Source: an uncultured bacterium (GTDB lineage Bacteria; Cyanobacteriota; Vampirovibrionia; Gastranaerophilales; Gastranaerophilaceae). Taken from it: a DNA stretch of 64,000 bases. The stretch lies in contig CACZSN010000044.1 in NCBI GenBank assembly GCA_902783835.1, positions 56,532-120,531 on the forward strand, written 5' to 3'. The translations under genes and the position numbers were made by a program. Positions 8,328-16,454 of this stretch are shown here, in pieces; the first letter of the stretch is position 1; each line of letters starts with the position of its first letter. The notes below the pieces were generated by a model. The model was not told the origin of the DNA, searched no databases, and saw only the letters and a list, made by a program, of their open reading frames with translations.

Positions 8328-9866
8328 TTAAACTTTTGCAATACAAACTATTTCAAAGAATTCTGTCAATTTATCATAATCCATTACAGAATTTTGTGTA
8401 GCATTCCAAGGATTTTCAACATAAAATTTAATTTGACCTTTATCATCTTTGAACGGAGCTATTTTGTAAGCATGGCAACCGTAAACACTGTATTCTTTCG
8501 CAATCGGTTTTTCTGTCAAAGTACCGTCTGACAATGCACCTGCCGTAAAAATGAATTTATCGGCATCTTCAGATGTCATCAATGCTTTTAATTGTGCTTT
8601 TTGTTCGGCATTTGCTGTTTTAAATTCTTTAACACCTTCATTACCGAAATCTTTCATTACAACGTCCAAATCGCCACCGATTGAACCTCTGTAAAAATCA
8701 GCCTGTGTGGACAACTTTCTTTTAACATCTTTATTTGCTGTCTTCAAATCCTTGAACATAACACCGTTTTCATCCGTTTGCAAAGTCAATTTTCCGTTTG
8801 CATCAGGATTTTCAAATCTCATCAAAACAGGTTTGAATTCAGGATCTTTTGATTTTTCATCAAAATCCGCAAGTCTTTGTCTATAACCGTTAATCTTATC
8901 GGTGTTTTGAGGTTCTTCTTTTTGCATTCTCAAAATTTCATAATTCATAAAATCATGAAATTCGTTTTCGAGTCTGTATTGTAATTCTTCCCCATAAGCA
9001 TGTTCCGCCAAAATCATACCGGTAGCACCTTGCATATGTTGCCATTTATCAATGCCTTGTCTAAGGTCTGATTTCGGTGCAGTATAAACTTTTTCGCCTG
9101 TCGGAATTTTTACGTTAACCGCATCATCGGTTTCTTCAAACATATCATACAAAACACCACGTTTTACGGGGTTTTCAATCATTGTATTTAAAGTTGCGAG
9201 CAAATAACAATCACCGGCTGCACCTTGAACACCCGCAAATCTTTCGGCAGGAGGGAAAAGTTCGGCAAATGTTTCTTTTGATACTTTCAACTGTCTTGCA
9301 TTATCTTCGGAATCTTTGAAATAAATATTTTTTTCACCGTCAACTTCAAAAGTATCACCGATTTTTACCGATTTAATACCGTCTTGTTTATTTCCGACTG
9401 TCGGAACATATGCATCGATAGGATTTTTACCTTCAGCATGTGCGTTATATATTAAATCTACATCGTTTTCCATATTCTTTGACATTTTGCCGTTTTCACA
9501 AAAATATCTGAGAACACCTCTCCAAAGTTTACCTTCAGCAACAAGGTTTACCATCATTTCTGTATTGCTGGATTCAACATCCATTTTTTCCATAACTTTT
9601 GCAACGGTTGCAAGTTCCGTTTTAAAAGATTGTTTTACATTCGGCAGAGTCAAGAGATAATCATAAGCCGAAAGCTCTTGTTTTTGTTCGGTTTTAGGTT
9701 CATTAATACCGACATAAGACTTCAACAACTCCGCAGAGGGCATAACTTTATTTTGCTCAATCGGATTTGTCACAACACTTTGTTGTATCGACTTTACCGA
9801 ACTCTTTTTAACGTTCGGTAAATAAGTTTGTTGAATGTTATTAAAATAAATTGGTGTTATTTGCAT
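8328..9866 (-). CDS. Calpain-like cysteine protease (peptidase C2 family)
   Basis: This 512-residue protein has no signal peptide or membrane segment. The core carries the calpain signature GVQGAAGDCYLLATL (catalytic Cys220), YGCHAYKI (His465) and ENPWN (Asn485), which is the Cys-His-Asn triad in calpain order with the WN after the Asn as in calpain NPWG. The preceding Gln in VQG fits the oxyanion residue. A charged, helical insert (about residues 245-455) separates Cys and His and is longer than in animal calpains. The first 70 residues are low-complexity and may be a propeptide or targeting region. Calpain-type proteases are scattered in bacteria; the substrate is unknown. It is monocistronic with only a weak SD. 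Confidence 0.8.
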   Translation of the reverse strand: MQITPIYFNNIQQTYLPNVKKSSVKSIQQSVVTNPIEQNKVMPSAELLKSYVGINEPKTEQKQELSAYDYLLTLPNVKQSFKTELATVAKVMEKMDVESSNTEMMVNLVAEGKLWRGVLRYFCENGKMSKNMENDVDLIYNAHAEGKNPIDAYVPTVGNKQDGIKSVKIGDTFEVDGEKNIYFKDSEDNARQLKVSKETFAELFPPAERFAGVQGAAGDCYLLATLNTMIENPVKRGVLYDMFEETDDAVNVKIPTGEKVYTAPKSDLRQGIDKWQHMQGATGMILAEHAYGEELQYRLENEFHDFMNYEILRMQKEEPQNTDKINGYRQRLADFDEKSKDPEFKPVLMRFENPDANGKLTLQTDENGVMFKDLKTANKDVKRKLSTQADFYRGSIGGDLDVVMKDFGNEGVKEFKTANAEQKAQLKALMTSEDADKFIFTAGALSDGTLTEKPIAKEYSVYGCHAYKIAPFKDDKGQIKFYVENPWNATQNSVMDYDKLTEFFEIVCIAKV

Positions 9867-9966
9867 GATTAATTTCCGCTTGCTTCAAATCCGAAAATAA
9901 TATTTTTTGCTACTGTTTCGATATATTTATTAATATTTATTAAGTTTTTTATGATAAAATTATTTT

Positions 9967-10413
9967 ATGGATTTTGTAATTAAAAAATTTGAAAAGACAT
10001 ATTATGAAGAAGTTTTCGGGATGATGAAAACTTTTTACAATTCACCTGCCGTTTTCACAAACGGAAGTGATGAAATTTTTCAAGCCGATTTAAATGCTTC
10101 ACTTGATGAAAATTGCGTATTTATTGAATGTTACGTTTTTTTATCAGAAGAAAAAATTTTAGGTTATTCTATGATTTCAAAATCTTTCTCGACTGAATTC
10201 GGAAAACAATGTATTTGGCTTGAGGATTTGTATTTAAAACCTGAATTTCGTGGACACGGTATTATTCCGAAATTTATTTCATTCATCGAAAACCTATACA
10301 AAAATTCAATTTTGAGATTAGAAGTTGAAGATGAAAACGCTCATGCAGTACATGTTTACGAGAAATCAGGTTTTTCAAGACTTCCTTATGTTGAAATGAA
10401 AAAAGAAATTTAG
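9967..10413 (+). CDS. GNAT-family N-acetyltransferase
   Basis: This 148-residue cytoplasmic protein has the acetyl-CoA pyrophosphate-binding loop RGHG (residues 95-98) within LEDLYLKPEFRGHGIIPKF and a C-terminal VHVYEKSGF motif, both typical of GNAT enzymes. The acceptor substrate is not predictable. There is no SD; TAAAAT at 9955-9960 ends 6 nt before the ATG, so the mRNA may be leaderless. It is divergent from the calpain gene and ends 7 bp from the convergent MFS gene, with no terminator between them. Confidence 0.85.
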   Translation: MDFVIKKFEKTYYEEVFGMMKTFYNSPAVFTNGSDEIFQADLNASLDENCVFIECYVFLSEEKILGYSMISKSFSTEFGKQCIWLEDLYLKPEFRGHGIIPKFISFIENLYKNSILRLEVEDENAHAVHVYEKSGFSRLPYVEMKKEI

Positions 10414-10420
10414 CTCCTTT

Positions 10421-11788
10421 CTAATTTTTTTTAAAACTTATACATTTTGCGGAAAATATTGTCGTTAACATACAAATCAAAATTGCCGCAAAATATGTGA
10501 TTACATAACCGTTCAAACTGATTTTGTCCGCAAATGTAAATAAAAATTCAAAAATTACAACACCAAAAAGCATCCCAAATCTTCCCGTCATTCTGTGCAA
10601 ACCTGCAACAGCTCCGGCATTCTCTTTTCTTGCCTGCAACATAACAAAATTGTTGTTCGATGTAATAAAGAAAGAAAATGACATTCCGAGTAAAATGAAA
10701 TACAAAATTACAAAAATATTGTTTGTTTGAAAAATATTCAAAACAAAAAATATTACAGACAAAGTCGCCGAAATTCCTGCTGCTGTACTAACTTTTGACG
10801 GAGAAACTTCAGATGAAATTTTTCCGTAACAAAGACTGAAAAACATATAACTTGCTGAATAAATTATAAAGTACAAACCTATTTGAAATTCGCTAAAATG
10901 CTTGATTTCAGTCAGATAGAAAGGCATTATAAAATTGTTTCCCGCAAGAAAAGCCGAAATTAAAAACATAGCAATATTTGCATCCGAAAAATATTTATTC
11001 TTAAACAAACTTAATTCAACAAGCGGATTTTCAGCCTTGACACAATGAAAAATAAACCACCCTGTCAAACAGACTGAAACTATCAACAACGACAACATCA
11101 AAGGATTTATAAACCCAAATGTATTGAGTCGATTTAACCAAAACGTCAAACCTAAAATCGCAAAGAAACTCAAAACCGAGCCTTTTATATCAAAATTTCC
11201 GTTTTTTTCGGGTTGATAATTTTCAACAAAAACATCACTGTCTCGCAAAAGTAAATCAACAATTACAATACCGACAGGAACATTTATCAAAAATATCCAA
11301 TGCCAAGATGACAAGCCGGTAATCAACCCGCTCAAAGGCGAACCGAGCATAATGCCTAATGCCGCCGCTGATGCACTCAAGGCAAAACCTTTGCCTCGTT
11401 TTTCTTCTGGCAAAAATTTACCGATAATAGCTTGAGGTAACGCATACAATATAGAAGCTCCGATACCTTGAACAACTCGTGCTGACGTCAATTCCAAAAT
11501 ATTTTTCGACAACGCACAAGAAAGTGAACTAACAGTAAATAAAACGAACCCGCCTACAAATAATTTCTTAAGACCGATTCTGTCTGCCAACTTGCCACAA
11601 ATCAACAAAAGAGAAACAACCATCAAGTTATATGCCATTATAACCCATGAAACATCTGCCTTACTAACCCCGAAATCCGTAGCAATTGCAGGAACGGAAA
11701 CATTTATGATATATGTATCAAGATTGACCATAAATGATGCCGCCGCCGTGGAAATTATTAAGGGTAAGTATTTTTTGTCAATTTTCAT
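10421..11788 (-). CDS. MFS transporter, DHA2 (EmrB/QacA-like) drug:H+ antiporter family
   Basis: This 455-residue polytopic inner-membrane protein has motif A (GKLADRIGLKKLF, about residues 63-75), Asp in TM1 (NLDTYIINVSVPAI) and motif C-like glycine spacing (LGIMLGSPLSGLITG). Family members with about 14 helices export drugs or small metabolites in exchange for protons. Its start overlaps the opine dehydrogenase stop by 1 nt (TAATG), so the two are translationally coupled. By context it is a candidate exporter of the dehydrogenase product. The substrate is inferred from neighbourhood only. Confidence 0.88.
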   Translation of the reverse strand: MKIDKKYLPLIISTAAASFMVNLDTYIINVSVPAIATDFGVSKADVSWVIMAYNLMVVSLLLICGKLADRIGLKKLFVGGFVLFTVSSLSCALSKNILELTSARVVQGIGASILYALPQAIIGKFLPEEKRGKGFALSASAAALGIMLGSPLSGLITGLSSWHWIFLINVPVGIVIVDLLLRDSDVFVENYQPEKNGNFDIKGSVLSFFAILGLTFWLNRLNTFGFINPLMLSLLIVSVCLTGWFIFHCVKAENPLVELSLFKNKYFSDANIAMFLISAFLAGNNFIMPFYLTEIKHFSEFQIGLYFIIYSASYMFFSLCYGKISSEVSPSKVSTAAGISATLSVIFFVLNIFQTNNIFVILYFILLGMSFSFFITSNNNFVMLQARKENAGAVAGLHRMTGRFGMLFGVVIFEFLFTFADKISLNGYVITYFAAILICMLTTIFSAKCISFKKN

Positions 11789-12876
11789 TAAACAGCCGCC
11801 ATTTCTTTATAATACTTAGCCTGTTCCGGATAAAACCCAATCTTGTCCGCATTTCTGCCTTCTGAAAAATAATCAACATTATTCGACATCGATGCAAGAT
11901 TTATAATTGAATCCATATTCGGTGAATTTATACCTAACTTTTTGCCGATAGTTGAAATAGGAACAAGTGAATAAGGAACATCTTCCGTTACATATCTGTG
12001 CTTAAGATTATTGGGAGCATACTGAATTTTGAATGCGGAAATATTTTTGATTGTGTCATAAATATTGTCGTATTTAATGTTATATAAACTGCACATAATT
12101 TCGGTGACACTCATTACATTTTTGAAAAAATGAGATGCAATTTTACAACGCTCTTCATCGACAGTTTCAATAATTCTCGCAACTGCGGGAGTAATATCAT
12201 AAAATGAATTTTTATAAGACCCCATTTGCTCTATTCGACTCATATTACACAATGTCGTAATAGTATGAAGCGTCGAACTCGGATTGCTGAAACTTGTTTG
12301 CCATACATTTTCCGCCTTGTAAAATTGAGGATAAATCTCATTCATTATTCCCAATACATAATCAGTATTTTCAGGCTTTACACAAGCAAACATGACACTT
12401 GATTTCATATCCTTTATCAATACGCTGCCTAATCCCGTAAGTTTTGTCGTATAAATAAAAGAGCCTGTTTCACAAACGTAAAAATCATTTTGACGACCAA
12501 TAGATTTAAGATAATTATCAAAATTTACGGCAGAAAAACCACCGCACGGGAAAACGACAATCTGCCCCTTTCGACCGTATTGCCCGATTAATTTCTCATA
12601 AACCTCTTGTGCAAATGCAGGTGTATTAATCATAATAATATCCGCTCTGTCAATAGCCTTTCGGAGTGTTTCCTCAATAAAATCAGTAGGAATTACCACA
12701 GGTTTTTCATACTTAGAAAACATTCCTTCTATCTTAATATTTCCAAGCATTTTAAACATTTTTAATTTTGAATTATGCGGTGCAACCGATGACAAAACAA
12801 CATCATATCCTGAATACTTCAAATCGGATGCCATCGCAAAACCGCCATGCCCGCTGCCTAAAACCGTAATCTTAAT
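11788..12876 (-). CDS. Opine (octopine/nopaline-type) dehydrogenase with apparent ATT start
   Basis: Opine dehydrogenases join an amino acid to a 2-oxo acid by NAD(P)H-dependent reductive condensation. Reading from the first ATG (12834) loses the Rossmann motif; reading from 12876 restores KITVLGSGHGGFAMASDL (GxGxxG at residues 7-12), which is the normal family N-terminus. AAGGAG (12888-12883) sits 6 nt before an ATT codon, with an in-frame TGA just upstream of that site and no ATG/GTG/TTG between, so ATT appears to be the start (362 residues, normal length). The C-terminal domain has SNPSSTLHTITTLCN with the family His and IIETVDEER. The gene is coupled to the MFS exporter downstream. Substrates are unknown. 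Confidence 0.82.
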   Translation of the reverse strand: MKITVLGSGHGGFAMASDLKYSGYDVVLSSVAPHNSKLKMFKMLGNIKIEGMFSKYEKPVVIPTDFIEETLRKAIDRADIIMINTPAFAQEVYEKLIGQYGRKGQIVVFPCGGFSAVNFDNYLKSIGRQNDFYVCETGSFIYTTKLTGLGSVLIKDMKSSVMFACVKPENTDYVLGIMNEIYPQFYKAENVWQTSFSNPSSTLHTITTLCNMSRIEQMGSYKNSFYDITPAVARIIETVDEERCKIASHFFKNVMSVTEIMCSLYNIKYDNIYDTIKNISAFKIQYAPNNLKHRYVTEDVPYSLVPISTIGKKLGINSPNMDSIINLASMSNNVDYFSEGRNADKIGFYPEQAKYYKEMAAV

Positions 12877-12904
12877 AACTTGCTCCTTTCATATCACAAG
12901 ACAT

Positions 12905-12922
12905 TGTAAGGCACACCTTACA
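12905..12922. promoter_or_regulatory. Operator-like palindrome at the predicted transcription start of the opine operon
   Basis: TGTAAGG-CACA-CCTTACA has perfect 7-bp arms. It lies immediately downstream of a minus-strand TATAAT (12936-12931), so a bound protein would block transcription of the opine dehydrogenase operon. The core TAAGGCACACCTTA loosely resembles DtxR/MntR-type metal-repressor boxes, but regulator identity is speculative. Confidence 0.5.
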
Positions 12923-12960
12923 CAAAAAAAATTATAAAACAATTTTCAGAATATAATCCA

Positions 12961-12984
12961 AATTGTTAGGCATGTTTAACAATT
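12961..12984. promoter_or_regulatory. 24-bp near-palindrome between divergent genes
   Basis: AATTGTTA (12961-12968) and TAACAATT (12977-12984) flank GGCATGTT. Ten of twelve base pairs of the palindrome are perfect. It lies upstream of the predicted opine-operon promoter, shares the element TTAGGCATG with metal-repressor-type boxes, and could also serve the divergent small gene at 13051. Function is inferred from position and symmetry only. Confidence 0.5.
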
Positions 12985-13050
12985 ATTTACAAAATAATTT
13001 TTATCAATTTTTAAGAGTGAAATGTTTTTAATAGATTAAGGAGCAAAAAA

Positions 13051-13305
13051 ATGGCAATAAGTAATAATTTGCAAACGTCGTACAAAAATTATATAGATAT
13101 GCAAAAAGCACAGCAGGCAAAGATGGCAGAGCAGACGAAAAGTGTAGCCAATCCGCAAATCAGAGAATATTTAGAAGCCTCAAACAAAGTTATGAATCAG
13201 CTCAACCAACTTGATGAGTTTGTTTTAAGCACAACACAACCCAAAAAGCCTCAAGGATTTTTTGAAAAAATCAAGTCTGCATTTAAAAACCATTTTGCAA
13301 AATAG
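13051..13305 (+). CDS. Small hypothetical protein (84 aa)
   Basis: The start is well supported by AAGGAG 7 nt upstream of the ATG. The protein is Gln/Lys/Ala-rich and mostly helical in character, with no signal peptide or membrane helix, and ends in a basic amphipathic stretch (FFEKIKSAFKNHFAK). No family is recognised. It is divergent from the opine operon and may share its control region. Confidence 0.7.
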   Translation: MAISNNLQTSYKNYIDMQKAQQAKMAEQTKSVANPQIREYLEASNKVMNQLNQLDEFVLSTTQPKKPQGFFEKIKSAFKNHFAK

Positions 13306-13325
13306 GGTTAACGGCAGAGAAGAAA

Positions 13326-13484
13326 TTATTCTTCCACTGCTGCATCGATTACGAAATTTTTATCCGAAACCTCAACCACTGCCCAACGCAAAACGTTGAG
13401 GTTTTGTTTTGTAAATTCTTCCTCAACGTATTTTGCATCAAAAGGCAATTTCTTTTTTATGATAATTTGCTTAGTTGAAATCAT
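13326..13484 (-). CDS. Small protein downstream of glmS (52 aa)
   Basis: The ATG at 13484 lies 10 bp after the glmS stop, and the frame runs 52 codons to TAA at 13326. The product starts MISTKQIIIKKKLPFD, contains LRWAVVEVSDKNFVIDAAVEE, and has a balanced, globular-looking composition. The codon use resembles the neighbours. There is no separate SD, so translation would be coupled to glmS. Family unknown. Confidence 0.5.
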   Translation of the reverse strand: MISTKQIIIKKKLPFDAKYVEEEFTKQNLNVLRWAVVEVSDKNFVIDAAVEE

Positions 13485-13494
13485 AAAGAACCGA

Positions 13495-15342
13495 TTATTC
13501 AACAGTTACCGATTTTGCGAGGTTTCTCGGCTGGTCAACATCTTTACCTAAGAATTCCGCAATATAATATGCGAGAAGTTGACAAGGAACATTTGCAACA
13601 ATCGGAGAAAGCATTTCGGGAATTTCCGGAATTGTTATAACATCTTCAAAAATATCTTTAAGATTTTCATCTTTTGAGGACGTCAATGCAATAAGTCTTG
13701 CGTTTCTTGCTTTAGCTTCTTCGCTGTTTGACAAAATTTTATCATAAGTAACTCCGCCCGGAATCATAATTGACAAAACAGGCATTGTTTCATCAAGCAT
13801 AGCAATAGGACCGTGTTTAAGTTCGCCGGCTGAGTAGCCTGTTGCATTGATGTAACTGATTTCTTTAAGTTTCAATGCACCTTCCAAAGCTGTCGGCAAA
13901 TTTATGCCTCTTGCAATAAAGATAAAGTTTCTGAAGTTTGCAAATTTTTTCGCAACTTTTTTGATTTGTTCTTTATTATTCAAAATTTCTTCAATTTTAA
14001 CAGGTACTTGAATTAACTCATGCTTAAGATTTTTCATATATTCAGGAGAAAGAGTACCTTTGATTTCAGCGAGTTTGATAGCCAAAAGGTAGAACGAAAG
14101 GACTTGAGCGGTGTAAGATTTTGTTGCCGCAACAGAGATTTCGATACCTGCACTGACAGGAATTAAGCTGTCCGCATAGCGAGCCATACTTGAATCGGGA
14201 CGGTTTGTAATAATTAAAACGTGAGCACCCTTATCTTTCGCTTGTCTGATAGCGGTAATCGTGTCGGCAGTTTCACCTGATTGAGATACACCGATAACTA
14301 AAGTTTTGTCATTTGTAACGGTTTTTCTGTAAATATATTCACTTGAAGCTTCGACATCAACTGCAATTCCGGTAAAATCTTCGATAAGGAATTTTCCGAC
14401 CATAGCGGCATGAAGTGAGGTACCGCATGCAATTATCTCAATTCTGTTAAGGTTTTTAAGAGATTCTTTGTCAATTTTCACTTCGTCAAGCACAATCGGT
14501 TCATCAATATCGAACAATTTTCCGTTCAAAACGTTTCTGATAACATCCGGTTGTTCGTGAATTTCCTTGAGCATAAAGTGTTTGAAGCCCAATTTGCTAA
14601 GAGCAACCGGTTCCCAAGGAAGTTGTTCGATTTTCTTTTCAATTTTATTCAAATTAGCATCAAAGAACTCGAGAGAATTTTCCTTAACGACTGCAATTTC
14701 GCCATCTTCGAGATAAATTGCCTTCTTGGTATATTCAATAAATGCCGGAATATCACTTCCGATAAAGTTTTCGCCTTCGCCGACACCGATTACGAGCGGA
14801 GCATTTTTTCTTGATGCAATAATTTTGTCGGGTTCATCTTTGTGCATAACGCAAATTGCATAAGCACCTTTAATTTGCTCCAAGCCTTTTTTGACTGCGA
14901 GGGTCAAATCGTGAGTTTTACCATATTCATGTGCAAAAAGGTGAGCAATCGTTTCAGTATCAGTTTGAGAGCGGAAAACACAACCTTTTTTGATTAAATC
15001 TTCTTTAAGTTCCTTGAAATTTTCGATAATACCGTTGTGAACGACAACTAATTTTCCGCAAGTACAAGTATGAGGGTGAGCGTTAATATCGGTAGCTCCG
15101 CCGTGAGTTGCCCAACGAATGTGACCGATACCCATTGTCACATTATTAATTTCGTTTTTCTTTTCTTCGAGCAAGTTTTTCAAATTAATCAACTTGCCGA
15201 TTTTCTTGTAAACTTTAATTTCATTATCCGAATTGACTGCAATACCAGCCGAGTCATATCCGCGGTATTCAAGAGTTTCGAGTCCTTTAATCAAAACATC
15301 GACAACGTTTCTTTTACCTATATATCCAACAATTCCGCACAT
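13495..15342 (-). CDS. glmS: Glutamine--fructose-6-phosphate aminotransferase (isomerizing)
   Basis: This enzyme makes glucosamine-6-phosphate from fructose-6-phosphate and glutamine, the first step toward UDP-GlcNAc for peptidoglycan and LPS. The start at 15342 is fixed by MCGIVGYIG, since Cys2 must become the N-terminal nucleophile, and by AGGAG 8 nt upstream. It is 615 residues: class II glutaminase domain (1-~230, with HIRWATHGG and HNGIIENF) then two SIS domains (CGTSLHAAM, SQSGETADT, ESEI-type ELKHGPIAMLD) and C-terminal PRNLAKSVTVE. A likely -10 TATAAT (15381-15376) leaves a leader of under 35 nt, too short for a glmS ribozyme. Confidence 0.97.
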   Translation of the reverse strand: MCGIVGYIGKRNVVDVLIKGLETLEYRGYDSAGIAVNSDNEIKVYKKIGKLINLKNLLEEKKNEINNVTMGIGHIRWATHGGATDINAHPHTCTCGKLVVVHNGIIENFKELKEDLIKKGCVFRSQTDTETIAHLFAHEYGKTHDLTLAVKKGLEQIKGAYAICVMHKDEPDKIIASRKNAPLVIGVGEGENFIGSDIPAFIEYTKKAIYLEDGEIAVVKENSLEFFDANLNKIEKKIEQLPWEPVALSKLGFKHFMLKEIHEQPDVIRNVLNGKLFDIDEPIVLDEVKIDKESLKNLNRIEIIACGTSLHAAMVGKFLIEDFTGIAVDVEASSEYIYRKTVTNDKTLVIGVSQSGETADTITAIRQAKDKGAHVLIITNRPDSSMARYADSLIPVSAGIEISVAATKSYTAQVLSFYLLAIKLAEIKGTLSPEYMKNLKHELIQVPVKIEEILNNKEQIKKVAKKFANFRNFIFIARGINLPTALEGALKLKEISYINATGYSAGELKHGPIAMLDETMPVLSIMIPGGVTYDKILSNSEEAKARNARLIALTSSKDENLKDIFEDVITIPEIPEMLSPIVANVPCQLLAYYIAEFLGKDVDQPRNLAKSVTVE

Positions 15343-15419
15343 GCCAAAATCTCCTGTCTGTATGTCTATTTGAAAATTATACAATAACAATTTGTTTTTA
15401 GATATTAATTTTACATAAA

Positions 15420-15590
15420 GAATTTTATATAGGGATTTGAAGGTTTACAAAAATTTCGGTCGACTAAAGTCGACCCTACTCTCTATTTTTTATCGCAAAA
15501 ATTTTTCAAGATTCTTCGCATCGCTCAGAATGACGTAATGATTTTCTCAAAGATTCTTCGCCTAAATTTACCCTACTTCTCCCCCCCCTT
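15420..15590. repeat. Composite intergenic repeat region (hairpin plus CATTCTGAGCG-type element)
   Basis: This is the spacer between glmS and rph. It holds GGTCGACTAAAGTCGACC (15459-15476), a perfect 8-bp hairpin, and then AGATTCTTCGCATCGCTCAG followed by AATGAC (15510-15535). The reverse complement of that element begins GTCATTCTGAGCG. I recall similar intergenic elements in many unrelated bacteria but could not check this. A truncated second copy, AAGATTCTTCGCC, follows near 15550, along with a repeated CCCTACT and an unusual run of eight C (15581-15588). No open frame is convincing here. Confidence 0.6.
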
Positions 15591-15596
15591 TGTAAC

Positions 15597-15623
15597 AAAA
15601 AAATCCCCACAAAAATGTGAGGA
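15597..15623 (-). terminator. Terminator of rph
   Basis: On the minus strand the stem TCCTCACA/TGTGGGGA (15623-15616 with 15611-15604) is followed by seven T (plus-strand A run 15597-15603), 36 bp past the rph stop. Confidence 0.75.
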
Positions 15624-15640
15624 ATTTTTTATAAAGCCAA

Positions 15641-15657
15641 ATAACACTATTTGTGTT
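15641..15657. repeat. Interspersed palindromic repeat, copy 1
   Basis: ATAACACTATTTGTGTT lies between the rph stop codon and the rph terminator. It is one of seven copies of a short near-palindrome, consensus ATAACACTATTTGTGTTAT, found in this window. Confidence 0.7.
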
Positions 15658-15658
15658 T

Positions 15659-16369
15659 TTAGGCTTCAGTATTAGGATACAAGTCAATAATTTTTTGAAT
15701 GGCATTTTTAGAAAGTTCAACAATTTGATTCATTTTTTCAATATCGTAAGGATCACCTTCAGCGGTCGTTTGAAATTCAATCACTTTGCCCGATTTAGTC
15801 ATAACGGCATTACTGTCAACTTGTGCCGAAGAATCTTCTTCGTAGTTCAAATCCAAAATGACTTCGCCGTCGTGAATACCCGCAGAAACTGCCGCAATCG
15901 GTTCTAAAATCGGAGATTCTTCAAGTTTTCCGTCCTTAATCATTCTGTTAATCGCAAGCGAAAGTGCAACATAACCGCCGCAAATACTTGCACAACGAGT
16001 TCCGCCATCAGCCTGAATTACATCGGCATCGATAATAATCGTTCTGTCGCCCAATTTTGTAAGGTCAACGCAAGAACGCAACGCTCTGCCGATAAGTCTT
16101 TGAATTTCCTGAGTTCTTCCCGAAACCTTCGAGCGTTCACGCTGACAACGAGTTGATGTCGAAGTAGGCAAAAGCGAATATTCCGCTGTAATCCAGCCTC
16201 TTGAGTCCTCTTTATCCATCCATTTCGGTTTTTTATCGTCATTTGTAGCGGTAACAATTACCTTCGTATCGCCAAATTCCGCAAGCACTGATGCGAGTGC
16301 GTTTTTCGTATAATCAACCGTAAATTTAATTTTTCTTGTTTCGTCATTTGCTCTGCCGTCATTTCGCAT
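15659..16369 (-). CDS. rph: Ribonuclease PH
   Basis: This phosphorolytic 3'-5' exoribonuclease trims tRNA 3' ends. It is 236 residues from the start at 16369, which is preceded by AAAGGCGAAATT; an ATG 15 bp upstream has no SD. Family marks: RNDGRANDETRKI N-terminus, GWITAEYSLLP, TRCQRERSKVSGRTQEIQRL (nucleotide- and RNA-binding Arg), DADVIQADGGTRCASICGG and LDLNYEEDSSAQVD (metal-site Asp). Length matches the family. It is divergent from metG across an 85-bp spacer. Confidence 0.96.
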   Translation of the reverse strand: MRNDGRANDETRKIKFTVDYTKNALASVLAEFGDTKVIVTATNDDKKPKWMDKEDSRGWITAEYSLLPTSTSTRCQRERSKVSGRTQEIQRLIGRALRSCVDLTKLGDRTIIIDADVIQADGGTRCASICGGYVALSLAINRMIKDGKLEESPILEPIAAVSAGIHDGEVILDLNYEEDSSAQVDSNAVMTKSGKVIEFQTTAEGDPYDIEKMNQIVELSKNAIQKIIDLYPNTEA

Positions 16370-16454
16370 AATTTCGCCTTTCAAATTATTACTTTAAATT
16401 TATTTATCTTTGTGATAATTTTTTAATAACTTTATTATAAATGTAAGAGGCAAT

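Noticed and set aside
15343..15420. glmS ribozyme (glucosamine-6-phosphate riboswitch) upstream of glmS
   Set aside because: The likely -10 box leaves a leader of under 35 nt and no ribozyme core can be drawn; the space further upstream is repeat sequence.
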